DNA of 64,000 nucleotides from Verrucomicrobiota bacterium (GTDB lineage Bacteria; Verrucomicrobiota; Verrucomicrobiia; CAIQCK01): contig JACRQF010000020.1 of assembly GCA_016222825.1 (NCBI GenBank), positions 1-64,000 of the forward strand, given 5' to 3'. Positions 25,351 to 34,364 of the stretch are shown piece by piece. Both the position numbers and the translations under genes were made by a program. The notes beneath the pieces are model-generated. The model searched no databases. It saw only the letters and a list, made by a program, of their open reading frames with translations, and was not told where the DNA came from. Position 1 is the first letter of the stretch. Each line of letters opens with the position of its first letter.

Positions 25351-27492
25351 TCACTTCTTCGGATGCTTCACGCTGAGCACCACGTCCTGGCACGACTGGC
25401 TGTCCACGCGAGCGCGGACATAGTCCCAACAGGCTTCGCCGAGGCTGGTGCTGTCGGAAGCGCCGAAACAGAGTTCGTTGCGATTGACGGCGGTCTTGAC
25501 GTAGGCGCCGGGCGCGTTGAGGCGAAGCTCGCCGTCCACGAAGACCTTGATGTCCTTGCCTTGCGTCTCGATGCGATAGACGTGGAAATCCTTCGTGGTG
25601 TCCATCGCGTGGCGGACCGTCTTGCGGCTCCAGAGTTCGATGCGGTCGGGTAGCAACTCCAGCCGCTCCTGCGCCTCGCCATTGGTGATGATAACGCGGC
25701 TCAGGCCGGAGACGACTTTCACGCGCGTTTCGACGACCGACTTGCCGGCGGGATCAGCGCCCCACGGATAACGGTAGTAGTGGTAGTCGCCAGGGACATT
25801 GCCGCGATCGGCAATGGTGAGCGCGCCTTTCGCGAGCTTTTCTTCGGTGCGTGGTGAGCCGCTATCGCGATGCCACGGCTTGGCGGGCAGCTTGTCGGCT
25901 TCGTAGGCAACGGTCCATGTCTCTTCGGAGGCGGCGGGCTGCGGGTTGACGGTGATCTCAATCTTGTTGGCGCCTTTCTTGATCCATGCGGGGCTGACGT
26001 TGAGGTCAAGCCAGTCCTTGGCCAGCTTGCCACCGCTGAGTTCGTGGTCGTTGAGTTTCACACAGACGGCGCCGATGTTCCGTAGCGTCGGCATTTGGAG
26101 ATGTAGAGTCGCCTTAGCCTTTGTGCCAGCGTCGAAGTCCTCGCCGACGGCGATGTCAAATGAGAGTGGCTTGCTCGCCGTGACAGTCTTCGAGTATGCG
26201 GGCGTGAGAACAGGGAGGTTGCGGTATTTCGAGCCGCCCGCGAGCCATGAGTCGGGTTTGCCGTCGCGCACGGTGACGAAGTAGAGCTTGTCCATCTTCC
26301 GCAACGCCTTCGGGTCGCCAACCTCCTTGAAGACCGGCGAACGTCCGCCGAAGACATCGAAGAGGTTGAAAAGATGAATGCCGTCCGCGCCGGCAGCCCA
26401 CGCCTCCGCCGCCTGGCCGCGATAACTCTCCACCGAGCCGCGACGGAAGCGGCCTTCGCCTTTGACGCGCGAGTCGCTGATGCATGGATAGACCGGCACG
26501 CCGTATTTGTGGCCGAGCGAAATGCTGGTCTCCCACGGATTCAACCGGAAGTAACAGGTCGTGACGAGCATGTCGAACAGGCCGTCCTGAAGCCAACGCT
26601 CCACGTCGAGGCCCATGTCGCGGTTGAAGTCCACGGAGTCCGTTGCGCGCACCATCACAAGGATGGGACGGCCACGTTTGAGGCCGATCTCCTCGGTCAT
26701 CGCGCGCACGCGGCGCATCAGGTCGGTCATCATGTCGCGTTCGGCCTGGGTGGCCTTGCCGCCGTGGGCAGTGCTCTTGAAGAAGCAGAGGTGACGGAAG
26801 AAATCCAACTCCACGCCGTCCACGTCGTAGTTCTGGCAGACCTCCTCGATGAACCGAAACGCGAGGTCGCGAATCTCCGGCCGCGCGTAGTCCACCGAAC
26901 TCCACCGCCCGAAACGCGAGCGCTTGATCGGGTCGCCGACGAGCCAGTCGGGATGCTCCACCTTGAGCGGTGGGTAGAGCAGATAAGGCTTGTCCGGCCG
27001 ATACTCCGCGTCGTGGGTATCGTTCATCCGCATGGACCAGAAGCACTCCATCTTGTTCTTGTGGGCGAACTCGAGGACGGCTTGCAGACAGTCGGTGCCC
27101 ATGTCGGCCATCTCCTGCGTGATGTTCCGCATGTCGGGCCGGATGCCGAAGTCGCCGGGCTGACGCGTCAGCAGTGTGCCGACCTTCGTGCGGTGCGTGA
27201 AGAAGCTGAAGCCGGAACTGATGGAGCAGTAGGCGATGGCGTCCACCTGTGTGCCCTTGAGCGGCGTCGTGCGCTTGTCGAGGAACTTCTCGACGGAGAG
27301 TTTCTCGCCTTTCGGCAGGTAGAGCGCGTCGCAGCCGTCGTTGTTGAAGATGACGCGCCGCTGCTTGTGCGCGAACTGCTTGCGCGTCTCGCGGAGTTGC
27401 TTGAGCGCGGGAGAGTCCTGGGCCGGCAAAGTGGGTAGAAAGGCCAACAGCAGCATGGCGCACAGCATCATCGTCAGTTTCGAGTTGTTCAT
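25351..27492 (-). CDS. Secreted GHL10-type (family 10-like) glycoside hydrolase
   Basis: A 713-residue secreted protein; ATG is preceded by AGGAG, and the signal peptide runs to about LPAQDS. Residues ~35-420 form a TIM-barrel of the GHL10/DUF187 type: 'RVIFNNDGCDALYL', 'YCSISSGFSFF', 'CFWSMRMNDTHDAEY', 'NYDVDGVELDFFRHLCFF' (acidic active-site strand), 'WAAGADGIHLFNLFDVFG'. Residues ~430-520 look like a beta-sandwich and ~560-713 a LamG-like domain ('WETRVKV'-type strands, 'DFHVYRIETQGKDIKVFVDGEL'). The substrate is an extracellular glycan. It lies 34 bp downstream of the HzsA-like gene, in the same direction, so the two may be co-transcribed. Confidence 0.88.
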   Translation of the reverse strand: MNNSKLTMMLCAMLLLAFLPTLPAQDSPALKQLRETRKQFAHKQRRVIFNNDGCDALYLPKGEKLSVEKFLDKRTTPLKGTQVDAIAYCSISSGFSFFTHRTKVGTLLTRQPGDFGIRPDMRNITQEMADMGTDCLQAVLEFAHKNKMECFWSMRMNDTHDAEYRPDKPYLLYPPLKVEHPDWLVGDPIKRSRFGRWSSVDYARPEIRDLAFRFIEEVCQNYDVDGVELDFFRHLCFFKSTAHGGKATQAERDMMTDLMRRVRAMTEEIGLKRGRPILVMVRATDSVDFNRDMGLDVERWLQDGLFDMLVTTCYFRLNPWETSISLGHKYGVPVYPCISDSRVKGEGRFRRGSVESYRGQAAEAWAAGADGIHLFNLFDVFGGRSPVFKEVGDPKALRKMDKLYFVTVRDGKPDSWLAGGSKYRNLPVLTPAYSKTVTASKPLSFDIAVGEDFDAGTKAKATLHLQMPTLRNIGAVCVKLNDHELSGGKLAKDWLDLNVSPAWIKKGANKIEITVNPQPAASEETWTVAYEADKLPAKPWHRDSGSPRTEEKLAKGALTIADRGNVPGDYHYYRYPWGADPAGKSVVETRVKVVSGLSRVIITNGEAQERLELLPDRIELWSRKTVRHAMDTTKDFHVYRIETQGKDIKVFVDGELRLNAPGAYVKTAVNRNELCFGASDSTSLGEACWDYVRARVDSQSCQDVVLSVKHPKK

Positions 27493-27526
27493 TAGTGGAC
27501 TCCTGTTCGCCCGTCAGGGGCGTTGT

Positions 27527-30500
27527 TCAATTGTCGCGCTGCCGCTGCAACGACGCCAAGTCGCGGCGGGGACTTTCCCACGCCTTCATGACGGCAGCCT
27601 CGACGAGCGCGCGCGCGGCGCGATAGTCGGCGTCGGTCTGGCTGCCGTAAACCGACTTGCCGCACTTGCCACGGCCACCGGCTTCCTTCGCCAGTGACGC
27701 AGTCAGAAACAGGCTCTGCGCCGGCGCGTGGAGGTTGATCCAGTCCGGGCGTGTCACTGTTTTGGCTTCGTGGCAGGTGGCACAGCGGCGAGTGTGCAGT
27801 TCGGTCAGGTTCTTCAGCAACGCGCTGTCGCCGGCGAGATCGTAGGCGGGCTTGACGGCGCGTTTGTTGACGAAGCGGTCGTGGTAGGGGGCGTTGGCGT
27901 CTATCCACATTACCAACCGCAGACGGTCGTCTTCGCTGAGTTTCACCGCACCGCGATGAGCAGAGTCGGTCAGGCAGGTGATGAGCCTGCTCTTGTGCGA
28001 ACCGTAAGCCAGCGGCGGCGTGATGCTCGCGTCCTGCGCGCGGACGGCGGAGATGGAGACGAGGTTCTTCGCAAGGAGCGTCTCGTAGGCGCGGTTGTGG
28101 CCGTAACCAACAATGGTCGGGTCGTGTGCAATAAGACCACCGGAGAAATCAACGCCGCCCTCTGGTTTCAGCCCGGTGTGGCACGCGGCGCAATGGCGGT
28201 CGAGCACGGGCTGGATGTCGCGCAGGAAGCTCACCGGCCGGTCGCCCCACGGCGGCGGCTGCGGGTCGCGAGCGGGGCGGCTCATGGCGATGGAGACGCT
28301 GTGGCGCGCGGGCACGGGCGCGACGGTCTTGCTCTCGTGACAGCCGGTGCAGGCGCGCTGCTCGCCGGGCTGGAAGCTGATGAACGAGCGCATCCGCCGC
28401 AGTTCCATCCGGTTCTCGTCGAGCAGTTGGAAATAGACCGCCGTGTCCACCGGCACGCGGAACTTCGCGCTGCCGTCCTTTTCCACCGGCACGTCGCCGA
28501 GGATGCGGATCGGCGTCCAGCTCACGAGGTTCTTCCGCTCCGCGCCGGGGCCGCCGTAGCCGTGGTCTTCGCCGTAACGCTGCCCGCCGTGCGCGTTGTC
28601 GTAAGGCCAGCCGATCGGCTCGGCGATGCGCACGTAGCGGACGCGCTCCGGCGCGATGCCGTCGCAGCCGTAGCTGGCGCTGCTCAACACGCACGTGGCG
28701 AACTGTTCCTTCGGCACCGTGAGATCGGGCAACACAGGCGGACGCGGCCTCGCGCGCAACGGCATCGGTGTGAAGCACGAGATCGCCGGGTCGCGGTAGA
28801 GGAGTTCCTTCGTGCCGAAGACATCTATGAGATAGAGCGCGTAACCGGCGGGGTCCACTTCGCTGGCGAGGCCGGTCTTGCCGGTGCCGTAGGTGTAAGC
28901 GGCAAGGAAAGTATTTTCCGACAACGGCCACGGGTGCATGTAGTAGCCACCGGCATCGCGCACGCCGCCTTCGGGCGCGGGCACGCCGTCCATGCCGCCC
29001 TCGGGTGGGAGGACGTTGGGCGTGACGATGCTGATGCCGCGCGGGTCGTTGACGCCGAGACCTGGCGTGATGACGCAGACCGGGCCGGCGGCGAGCGTGT
29101 GATGGCCCGCCGCGACGCACGCGAGCTTCTGGTTTCGCGTGCCGGGCACGGAGCGGAAATCTTCGAGCGCCCACGGGTTGACGAAGTGCTGCTTGAAGAT
29201 CGCGTCGGCCTGCGTGCCGTCGGGGCGGACGGTCCAGAGCGACTGGATGAACGCCCAGCTTCGCTCGTGATATTCCCAGCGCGTGTAAGCGATGGTGCCG
29301 TCGTCGAGCGTGTGCGGCAGGTAATCGCCGTCCTTGCTCACGCTGAGCCGGCGGATGCCGGAGCCGTCGGGGCGCATGACGTAGAGGTTGCAGCTCGTCT
29401 CGTCCTTGTTGAACTCGTTGCACTGGAGCGAGGTGCCGCAACGCTCTGAGACGAACACGATGTCGCCGTTGGGCGCGTAAGTCGGGTCGAGGTCGCTCCA
29501 TTCGCCGCGCGTGAGCTGGCGCAGGCCGCGGCCGTCCACAGCGACCTCGAAGATGTGAATCGGCTCTTCGGTGCGACGGAGGCGATAGCTCTGTGTGCGG
29601 TCGAGCCAACCGTCGGGCGGCTGGTCGCTCTTCGCCTTCGCGTAACCGAACACGATGCGCTTGCCATCCCAGTCCAGGTCCGCTCCGTGGACGTGACCGG
29701 GGCCAAGCGCGCCGTTGAGGATGAGCTTCACCTGCGGCGCGTTGTCCGGCCCGGCGAACGTGAGCACGCAGAGATCGCCGCCGGAGCGCGAGACCCACGG
29801 CATGTGATTGAGGCAGACATCGGGATACGTCTCCTGACAGAAACGTTTCACAATAAGCAACCGATCGAAGTCCAGCAGCGGGTTGCGAAACGCCAATCGC
29901 CGCATGGCCCAGCGGACTTTGAAGTAGAGAGCACGCTGCGTTTCCGCATCGAGGTTTGGAGTCCCGGCTTTAGCCGGCGGGTGTTGGGAAGCCGCAGGGG
30001 GAACGGCGCCGGCTAGAGCCGGGACTCCGAACCTCACGGCAACCTCGTCGAACTCGCGCTCATACGCGGCGGTGTCCACGCCTCGATGCTTCAAGTCCGT
30101 CGCCAGCCGCCGGCCACGCTCGATGAAGTGGTTAATCGCCGCCGCCATATCGGGCGGACCGGGCGCGGCTTTCTTCGACCAGCGGCTCAGGCTGCTCTGC
30201 GTGGCGGGCCGGTGAAGCGCAAGGTTCTTGCTTGGCTCCGTCGAACCGTAGATTTCCACCTCATCGAGATGGAAGTAGATCGGCTTGGCGCTGGGAATCT
30301 GGAGCCGCACGAAACGCGCTTTCACTTCACCCGGCTGGAACTTCACCTCCAGCGGCGGCGCGCCGGAGATGCCGCCGAAGTGTTTGCCTTTCTGGTCGTG
30401 GATTAGTCGCCACTGTTTCCCGTCGTCGGAGGCGAGGATGCGGAGCGAGTCGGCGTTGTGCAGGCCGGGCGCGTAGTCGAGCCGGTTGAAGATGACGATG

Positions 30501-30775
30501 CGTCCGATGGGCAGCGGCTCGCCAAGGTCCACCTGCCACCACGGGTTCGGCTCGTGTGCGGTGTGGAAGGCGTATTTGCCGTCCTTCACGCCGTCCACCG
30601 CGCCGGCGGCGTCGGCTTGGGTGAGCGCCGTCTCTTCCCGCCATGCTTCCGCCTGCCGGAGCCAATCCGCTTCGATCTGTTCACGCATCGAAGCCGAGGT
30701 CGCCACAGTAGCGGCAAGAGCAGCAAGGAACCCAAACGCGCAGATGGCAAGCCGGAGTTTGGGCGGCGTCTTCAT
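27527..30775 (-). CDS. HzsA-like secreted protein with discoidin domain, PD40-type propeller and c-type haem motifs
   Basis: A 1082-residue exported protein (signal peptide through ATSAS). Residues ~35-185 form an F5/8 type C (discoidin) domain ('WWQVDLGEPLPIGRIVIFNRLD'). Residues ~280-700 resemble the hydrazine synthase alpha (HzsA) propeller region with TolB/PD40-like blades ('FEVAVDGRGLRQLTRGEWSDLDPTYAPNGDIVF' pieces). Three haem c sites are visible: CTGCH at C809, CAACH at C862 and CATCH at C998. Related proteins are widespread in Planctomycetes and Verrucomicrobia without anammox, so the HzsA name marks ancestry, not hydrazine synthesis. It contains an in-frame palindromic insert at residues ~250-273. 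Confidence 0.88.
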   Translation of the reverse strand: MKTPPKLRLAICAFGFLAALAATVATSASMREQIEADWLRQAEAWREETALTQADAAGAVDGVKDGKYAFHTAHEPNPWWQVDLGEPLPIGRIVIFNRLDYAPGLHNADSLRILASDDGKQWRLIHDQKGKHFGGISGAPPLEVKFQPGEVKARFVRLQIPSAKPIYFHLDEVEIYGSTEPSKNLALHRPATQSSLSRWSKKAAPGPPDMAAAINHFIERGRRLATDLKHRGVDTAAYEREFDEVAVRFGVPALAGAVPPAASQHPPAKAGTPNLDAETQRALYFKVRWAMRRLAFRNPLLDFDRLLIVKRFCQETYPDVCLNHMPWVSRSGGDLCVLTFAGPDNAPQVKLILNGALGPGHVHGADLDWDGKRIVFGYAKAKSDQPPDGWLDRTQSYRLRRTEEPIHIFEVAVDGRGLRQLTRGEWSDLDPTYAPNGDIVFVSERCGTSLQCNEFNKDETSCNLYVMRPDGSGIRRLSVSKDGDYLPHTLDDGTIAYTRWEYHERSWAFIQSLWTVRPDGTQADAIFKQHFVNPWALEDFRSVPGTRNQKLACVAAGHHTLAAGPVCVITPGLGVNDPRGISIVTPNVLPPEGGMDGVPAPEGGVRDAGGYYMHPWPLSENTFLAAYTYGTGKTGLASEVDPAGYALYLIDVFGTKELLYRDPAISCFTPMPLRARPRPPVLPDLTVPKEQFATCVLSSASYGCDGIAPERVRYVRIAEPIGWPYDNAHGGQRYGEDHGYGGPGAERKNLVSWTPIRILGDVPVEKDGSAKFRVPVDTAVYFQLLDENRMELRRMRSFISFQPGEQRACTGCHESKTVAPVPARHSVSIAMSRPARDPQPPPWGDRPVSFLRDIQPVLDRHCAACHTGLKPEGGVDFSGGLIAHDPTIVGYGHNRAYETLLAKNLVSISAVRAQDASITPPLAYGSHKSRLITCLTDSAHRGAVKLSEDDRLRLVMWIDANAPYHDRFVNKRAVKPAYDLAGDSALLKNLTELHTRRCATCHEAKTVTRPDWINLHAPAQSLFLTASLAKEAGGRGKCGKSVYGSQTDADYRAARALVEAAVMKAWESPRRDLASLQRQRDN
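29958..30028. repeat. Palindromic element in frame inside the HzsA-like gene
   Basis: Arms ggagtcccggctttagccgg (start 29958) and ccggctagagccgggactcc (end 30028) pair at 21 of 22 positions. The ~72-bp insert is read as V-P-A-L-A-G...P-A-K-A-G-T-P, joining 'EVAVRFG' to 'NLDAETQ'. It falls in the linker between the discoidin domain and the propeller, where an extra loop would be tolerated. Confidence 0.85.
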
Positions 30776-31415
30776 GACGCGCCACTTCTACCACACTCGC
30801 GTTCGGTAACGCAGCCGAAAGTGAAGGCGAGTGCAGACAAGGGATGTTACGAAGATTGCCATCGGCGAGCCGGGGTTGTGGCCTCAGAGCTTGTTCGAGG
30901 TCGCCAAAATATCCCATGAAGACATCGGCAAACAGCGCAGGCAACCGTGGACCCTGGGTGAACGGGTGGTGTTGGCGTATGATGTGGTTCCGAACCGTGC
31001 GACTGCGGTGAAGTTTCTTGGAATGTTGCGGGGGGGGGGGTAGACCATCCGGGTCAAAGTGAGGGGAGAATGACTTTGGAGAGAACCCGGCATGACGAAA
31101 ACTCTCTTTTATGACCAGATATGTTTGGAGAGGGGCCAAACTACCGCTGCTCCCCAGACCGCTTATGAAGAATGACTTCCCTTGGAATGAATTCTTCAGG
31201 GTGCGCGCGTCATGTGGATATCTATGCTTGATGGAGACATCAACTGAGGAACAATCATGCAAATGAGGAGGTCAAGAATCGTATCATCGCAACGGCGGCA
31301 GATTGTCCCTTTGACGATGAAAAGTCAGGTGAAATACAGACTCTCGTGCTCACTCGCGTTGACTCAAATTAAATGACACCGAAGGGGACGGGCTGAGGGG
31401 ACGAAAAAGGGGTTG
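30776..31415. other. Gene-poor gap with frame scraps and an 11-G tract
   Basis: No gene is supported across 640 bases. A plus-strand frame at 30831-31043 reads 'IAIGEPGLWPQSLFEVAK' and 'ERVVLAYDVVPNRATAVK' and then runs into a tract of eleven G (31030-31040) and a stop. A second scrap ending at 31369 reads 'NEEVKNRIIATAADCP'. Both have plausible protein-like composition but no complete gene, and the base composition is lower in GC than the flanks. They may be decayed pieces of an acquired gene. Confidence 0.5.
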
Positions 31416-31605
31416 GCGCAACCGGGCGCACGCACCACGTTCGCAGGCCCGTGTAGCGCAGGTTTCCAACCTGCTGTATCGCCGGCTTCCAGCCGGCAGC
31501 GCGTTCACACGAGATAACGCGCTCGATGGGCGGAGACCTGCGGATTGGAAATCCGCGACACAGCAGGTTGGAAACCTGCGCTACGGTGCGTGTGCCCGGT
31601 TGCGC
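31416..31605. repeat. 190-bp nested palindromic element
   Basis: Outer arms gcgcaaccgggcgcacgcacc (31416-31436) and ggtgcgtgtgcccggttgcgc (31585-31605) match at 20 of 21 positions; each is quoted only as its ends gcgcaacc...cgcacc and ggtgcg...ttgcgc elsewhere. Just inside, a perfect 25-bp inverted repeat gtagcgcagg... (31453-31477) / ...cctgcgctac (31560-31584) encloses smaller stems (gccggc-ttcca-gccggc and gcgcgttc...aacgcgc). It is the largest member of the GTAGC...GCTAC palindrome family here and has no reading frame of its own. Confidence 0.88.
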
Positions 31606-31754
31606 CCGGCGTTGCCGCGCCGCGGCAGAGAGATGGAAGCGGACGGATGAAAGCTTCCCGTCGGCCCTCAGTTCGCTTCTCGCAGTGCCACCCCTTTTCC
31701 GCGAGATACATTCTTCATCATCGGGGCGTTAGGATAAACTTCCAGCGCCGAAGA

Positions 31755-32051
31755 TCAGGACCCAGAGGCTGCTTCGAAAAGCAACTCATTGGTGGTTGTG
31801 TCAGTAACGCTCTTGACATCATATTCATAAAAATCCAAGCCATTACCGGGTTTGTGAAATTTGTTATCTGGATCACTGACCATAGAAATCACTTCTGCGT
31901 TCCACCCCCCTGCTGATCCATAAATTGATGTGTCGATTGGACCATGGATTTTAAGGAGAAAGACCTCGCCATCACGCATTTCAACGTGAAGAATATGCGC
32001 CTCTCGGGATTCAAGGATACCAAGCAGTTTGTGCGTTTGATCGGTTATCAT
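31755..32051 (-). CDS. Small hypothetical protein
   Basis: A 98-residue frame starting at MITDQTHKLLGILESREAH with regular strand/helix character ('HILHVEMRDGEVFLLKIHGPI', 'GLDFYEYDVKSVTD'). It is AT-richer than the large genes around it. There is no signal peptide or membrane helix. A known family is not recognised. It is kept as a gene because the composition is protein-like and the two neighbouring gaps are explained by repeats, but it could be a remnant. Confidence 0.5.
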   Translation of the reverse strand: MITDQTHKLLGILESREAHILHVEMRDGEVFLLKIHGPIDTSIYGSAGGWNAEVISMVSDPDNKFHKPGNGLDFYEYDVKSVTDTTTNELLFEAASGS

Positions 32052-32258
32052 GGGAAATGTAGAACTGGTGTAGCGACTATCTATTCATGAGAGTTCTCTC
32101 ATTGAAAACTCGGTGACACCTTTTCTGGCCATGATCTCCTCGAAGCTCTTCTTTCACTGGCGGCGACTATACCGCTTCCGGCGCGCGCGGACACCTGCAA
32201 ATCCACGGCTGCGCATCCGGTTTGACTCAGGAGGGGGCTGGACGTAATAAATACGCCC

Positions 32259-34163
32259 ATGCGAATCAGGTTGATCACCCTTTCAGTGGCGCTGGCGGCG
32301 GGGCCGCTGTTGGCGGCACAGGGGCCGTTTGTGCGGCCGCCGTTGAATCCCACGCCCGCGCCGGCGGTGACGCAGACGAACAAGGCCGAGGGCGGCCCCG
32401 GCTTTGGCACGCGGCGGCTGGCGAGCAGTTCGGCCGAGGAGGCGACGATCCGGGAGCTGTTCCACTGCGTGGTGCGGCTGCTGCCGGATGACCGCGCGGA
32501 GTTGACCTATGACTTCAAGCTCCAGCACGTGCTGGAGGATTTTGTGACCAAGCCCGGCGACAAGGCGCCGGACGGCAGCGGGCCGTGGGAGACGCGGGAC
32601 GGGTTCCTGCAGAAGGCGGTGCCGGAGGACGTGCCGCTGTTCCATCGCGCGCGGTTCAACGGGCCGGTGACGGTTTCGTTCAAGGGCTTCGTGCTCAAGG
32701 GCACCCAGTATGCGGGCGGTTACTTCGGGCTGATGGACAACCAGCAGCTTCAGGCGGGCGTGGCAATCACGCCGGCGCAGACGTTCAGCCTGTTCCTGGC
32801 GCAGGAGGCGAGCTGGCTGGCGCACGCCACGAATGCGCCCATCCCCGGCAAGGCGCAGGAGGTGGCGTTCAGTTTCGATACGACGAACTTCTCCGCCGCC
32901 GCCACGGGCGTGCCGGCGTTGAGCGCGCCGTGCAAGGTCGCCGGCCTGGGCCAGGTGTTCCTCGCCGCGCCGGGCACGTCGGTGGCCATCGAGGGGCTGA
33001 AGATCACCGGCAAGCTCGATCTGGACTGGTTCCGCCAGACGGTGGACGCACGGCTGACGACCAATTTCCTCGGGCGCGCCGGGCCGCGCTACGGGCCGCC
33101 GCCCGCGACGGAGACGCAGTTGCGGCAGATGATCCGGGGCTTCCAGCGCCTGCTGCCGAACGGGCAGATCGAGCTGGCCTACAACTTCAACGACCCGGCG
33201 CAGTTCTCGGACTGGCAGGTGATGGACCCGCGCGGCCGGGCCGACCCGTTCGCGTGGCGCGTCTATAACGGCGCGGTCTATAAGAGCCAGTATGGCCCGA
33301 CGACGCTGGCGCTCCAGCCGCGGCTGGTCGGCCCGATGAAGATTTCCGCGAAGGGCGCCATCCTCAGCGGCGGCCAGTTCAGCCTCGGCCTGCGCGACGT
33401 GGACACGGCGGTGCGCTCCACGGTCAGACTGGGGATGGGCGGCTTCTCGCTCGGCGATGACAATATCCGGGTGCAGCCCGTGCCCGTGCCGACGGTGGTG
33501 CTGAAACAATACCAGCTTGTGGAAATGACGCGCGATGACGAGAAAGTCACCGCCAAGTTCAACAGCGGGAGTCTGCGGAGCGGCGTCACCAAGCGGCAGG
33601 AGCCGTTGAACGTGATGCTGGCGGCCGACGATTCCACCGCGGTCTTCGACGACGTGAGCGTGGTGGCGTTTCTCGACTACGACTGGTGCGTGCGCGAACT
33701 GAAACTGCACGGCTACCAGGTGGCGACGCTGCCGATGGGGTTGCGCGGGCCGGAGAAGAAGACCGACACCGGCAAGCCGACGCTGGCCGTCGCGTTCTCG
33801 TCCTCGTCACAGATCAAGGTGCAGGGTAACGCCGACTGGATGGACACGCGGATCATGCTGCGCAAGGGCGACACGGTGAACTTCGCCGCCTCCGGCACCT
33901 ATCAATTCGAGCGCCGCGCCAAGTCCACCTGCGGCCCCAACGGCACCACCGAGGGCACCGGCCGCACACCGCCCTGTCCGAAGCTGACGACGTGCGCGCT
34001 CATCGGCCGCATCGGTTTCACCGAACCGTTCGAGGTGGGCAGCGAGAAGCAGCTCGTCGTGAAGGAGATGGGCCAGCTTTACCTGCGCGTGAACGAACAG
34101 CCGGTGTCCGACAACTCCGGCGCGCTCGACGTGGAGATCGTCGTCATCCCCGTGGCGAAGTGA
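32259..34163 (+). CDS. Secreted protein with internal duplication and C-terminal LecA (PA-IL)-like domain
   Basis: A 634-residue exported protein (signal MRIRLITLSVALAAGPLLAA). Two repeated units follow: residues ~65-270 start 'RELFHCVVRLLPDDRAELTYDF' and ~285-485 start 'RQMIRGFQRLLPNGQIELAYNF', and each ends with 'LDLDWFRQ'/'FLDYDWCVRE'-type strands, so the middle is an internal duplication of a beta-sandwich. The last ~120 residues resemble the galactose-binding LecA/PA-IL family ('DWMDTRIMLRKGDTVNFAASGTY', 'CALIGRIG', 'EPFEVGSEKQLVVKEMGQLYLRVNE'). Sugar or calcium binding at the cell exterior is expected. No catalytic motif was seen. Confidence 0.82.
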   Translation: MRIRLITLSVALAAGPLLAAQGPFVRPPLNPTPAPAVTQTNKAEGGPGFGTRRLASSSAEEATIRELFHCVVRLLPDDRAELTYDFKLQHVLEDFVTKPGDKAPDGSGPWETRDGFLQKAVPEDVPLFHRARFNGPVTVSFKGFVLKGTQYAGGYFGLMDNQQLQAGVAITPAQTFSLFLAQEASWLAHATNAPIPGKAQEVAFSFDTTNFSAAATGVPALSAPCKVAGLGQVFLAAPGTSVAIEGLKITGKLDLDWFRQTVDARLTTNFLGRAGPRYGPPPATETQLRQMIRGFQRLLPNGQIELAYNFNDPAQFSDWQVMDPRGRADPFAWRVYNGAVYKSQYGPTTLALQPRLVGPMKISAKGAILSGGQFSLGLRDVDTAVRSTVRLGMGGFSLGDDNIRVQPVPVPTVVLKQYQLVEMTRDDEKVTAKFNSGSLRSGVTKRQEPLNVMLAADDSTAVFDDVSVVAFLDYDWCVRELKLHGYQVATLPMGLRGPEKKTDTGKPTLAVAFSSSSQIKVQGNADWMDTRIMLRKGDTVNFAASGTYQFERRAKSTCGPNGTTEGTGRTPPCPKLTTCALIGRIGFTEPFEVGSEKQLVVKEMGQLYLRVNEQPVSDNSGALDVEIVVIPVAK

Positions 34164-34175
34164 CGCGGCGCGACG

Positions 34176-34364
34176 TCAGCGCCGCCGGCGGGATGGTTTC
34201 GATTTCTTTTCCTCTTCCAGTTCGCGGACGCGCTCCTCGGCGGAAAAGGCAAACACCGATTTGCCGCGCAGCACGCACCCGCGCCGGCCGGGCACGCAGT
34301 CCGTCTTCAGCCGCAGACAACCGTCCTTGGCCGTGTCGTAATGAGGGCAGGCAAACGAACCCAT
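34176..34364 (-). CDS. Small Cys-rich conserved protein
   Basis: A 62-residue protein with four cysteines in a regular order: FACPHYD, DGCLRLKTDC, GRRGCVL. The tail is highly charged (ERVRELEEEKKSKPSRRRR). The CPHYD...C...DC...C pattern suggests a small metal-binding (zinc-ribbon-like) protein; from memory similar short proteins occur in PVC genomes, which is not verified here. It is transcribed away from GluQ-RS, with 124 bp between the starts, and its stop is 12 bp from the LecA-like gene stop. Confidence 0.65.
   Translation of the reverse strand: MGSFACPHYDTAKDGCLRLKTDCVPGRRGCVLRGKSVFAFSAEERVRELEEEKKSKPSRRRR

Noticed and set aside
30831..31043. Plus-strand 70-codon gene
   Set aside because: It lacks a Shine-Dalgarno, ends in a G11 tract, and has no complete domain; it was kept only as a possible remnant in the gap entry.
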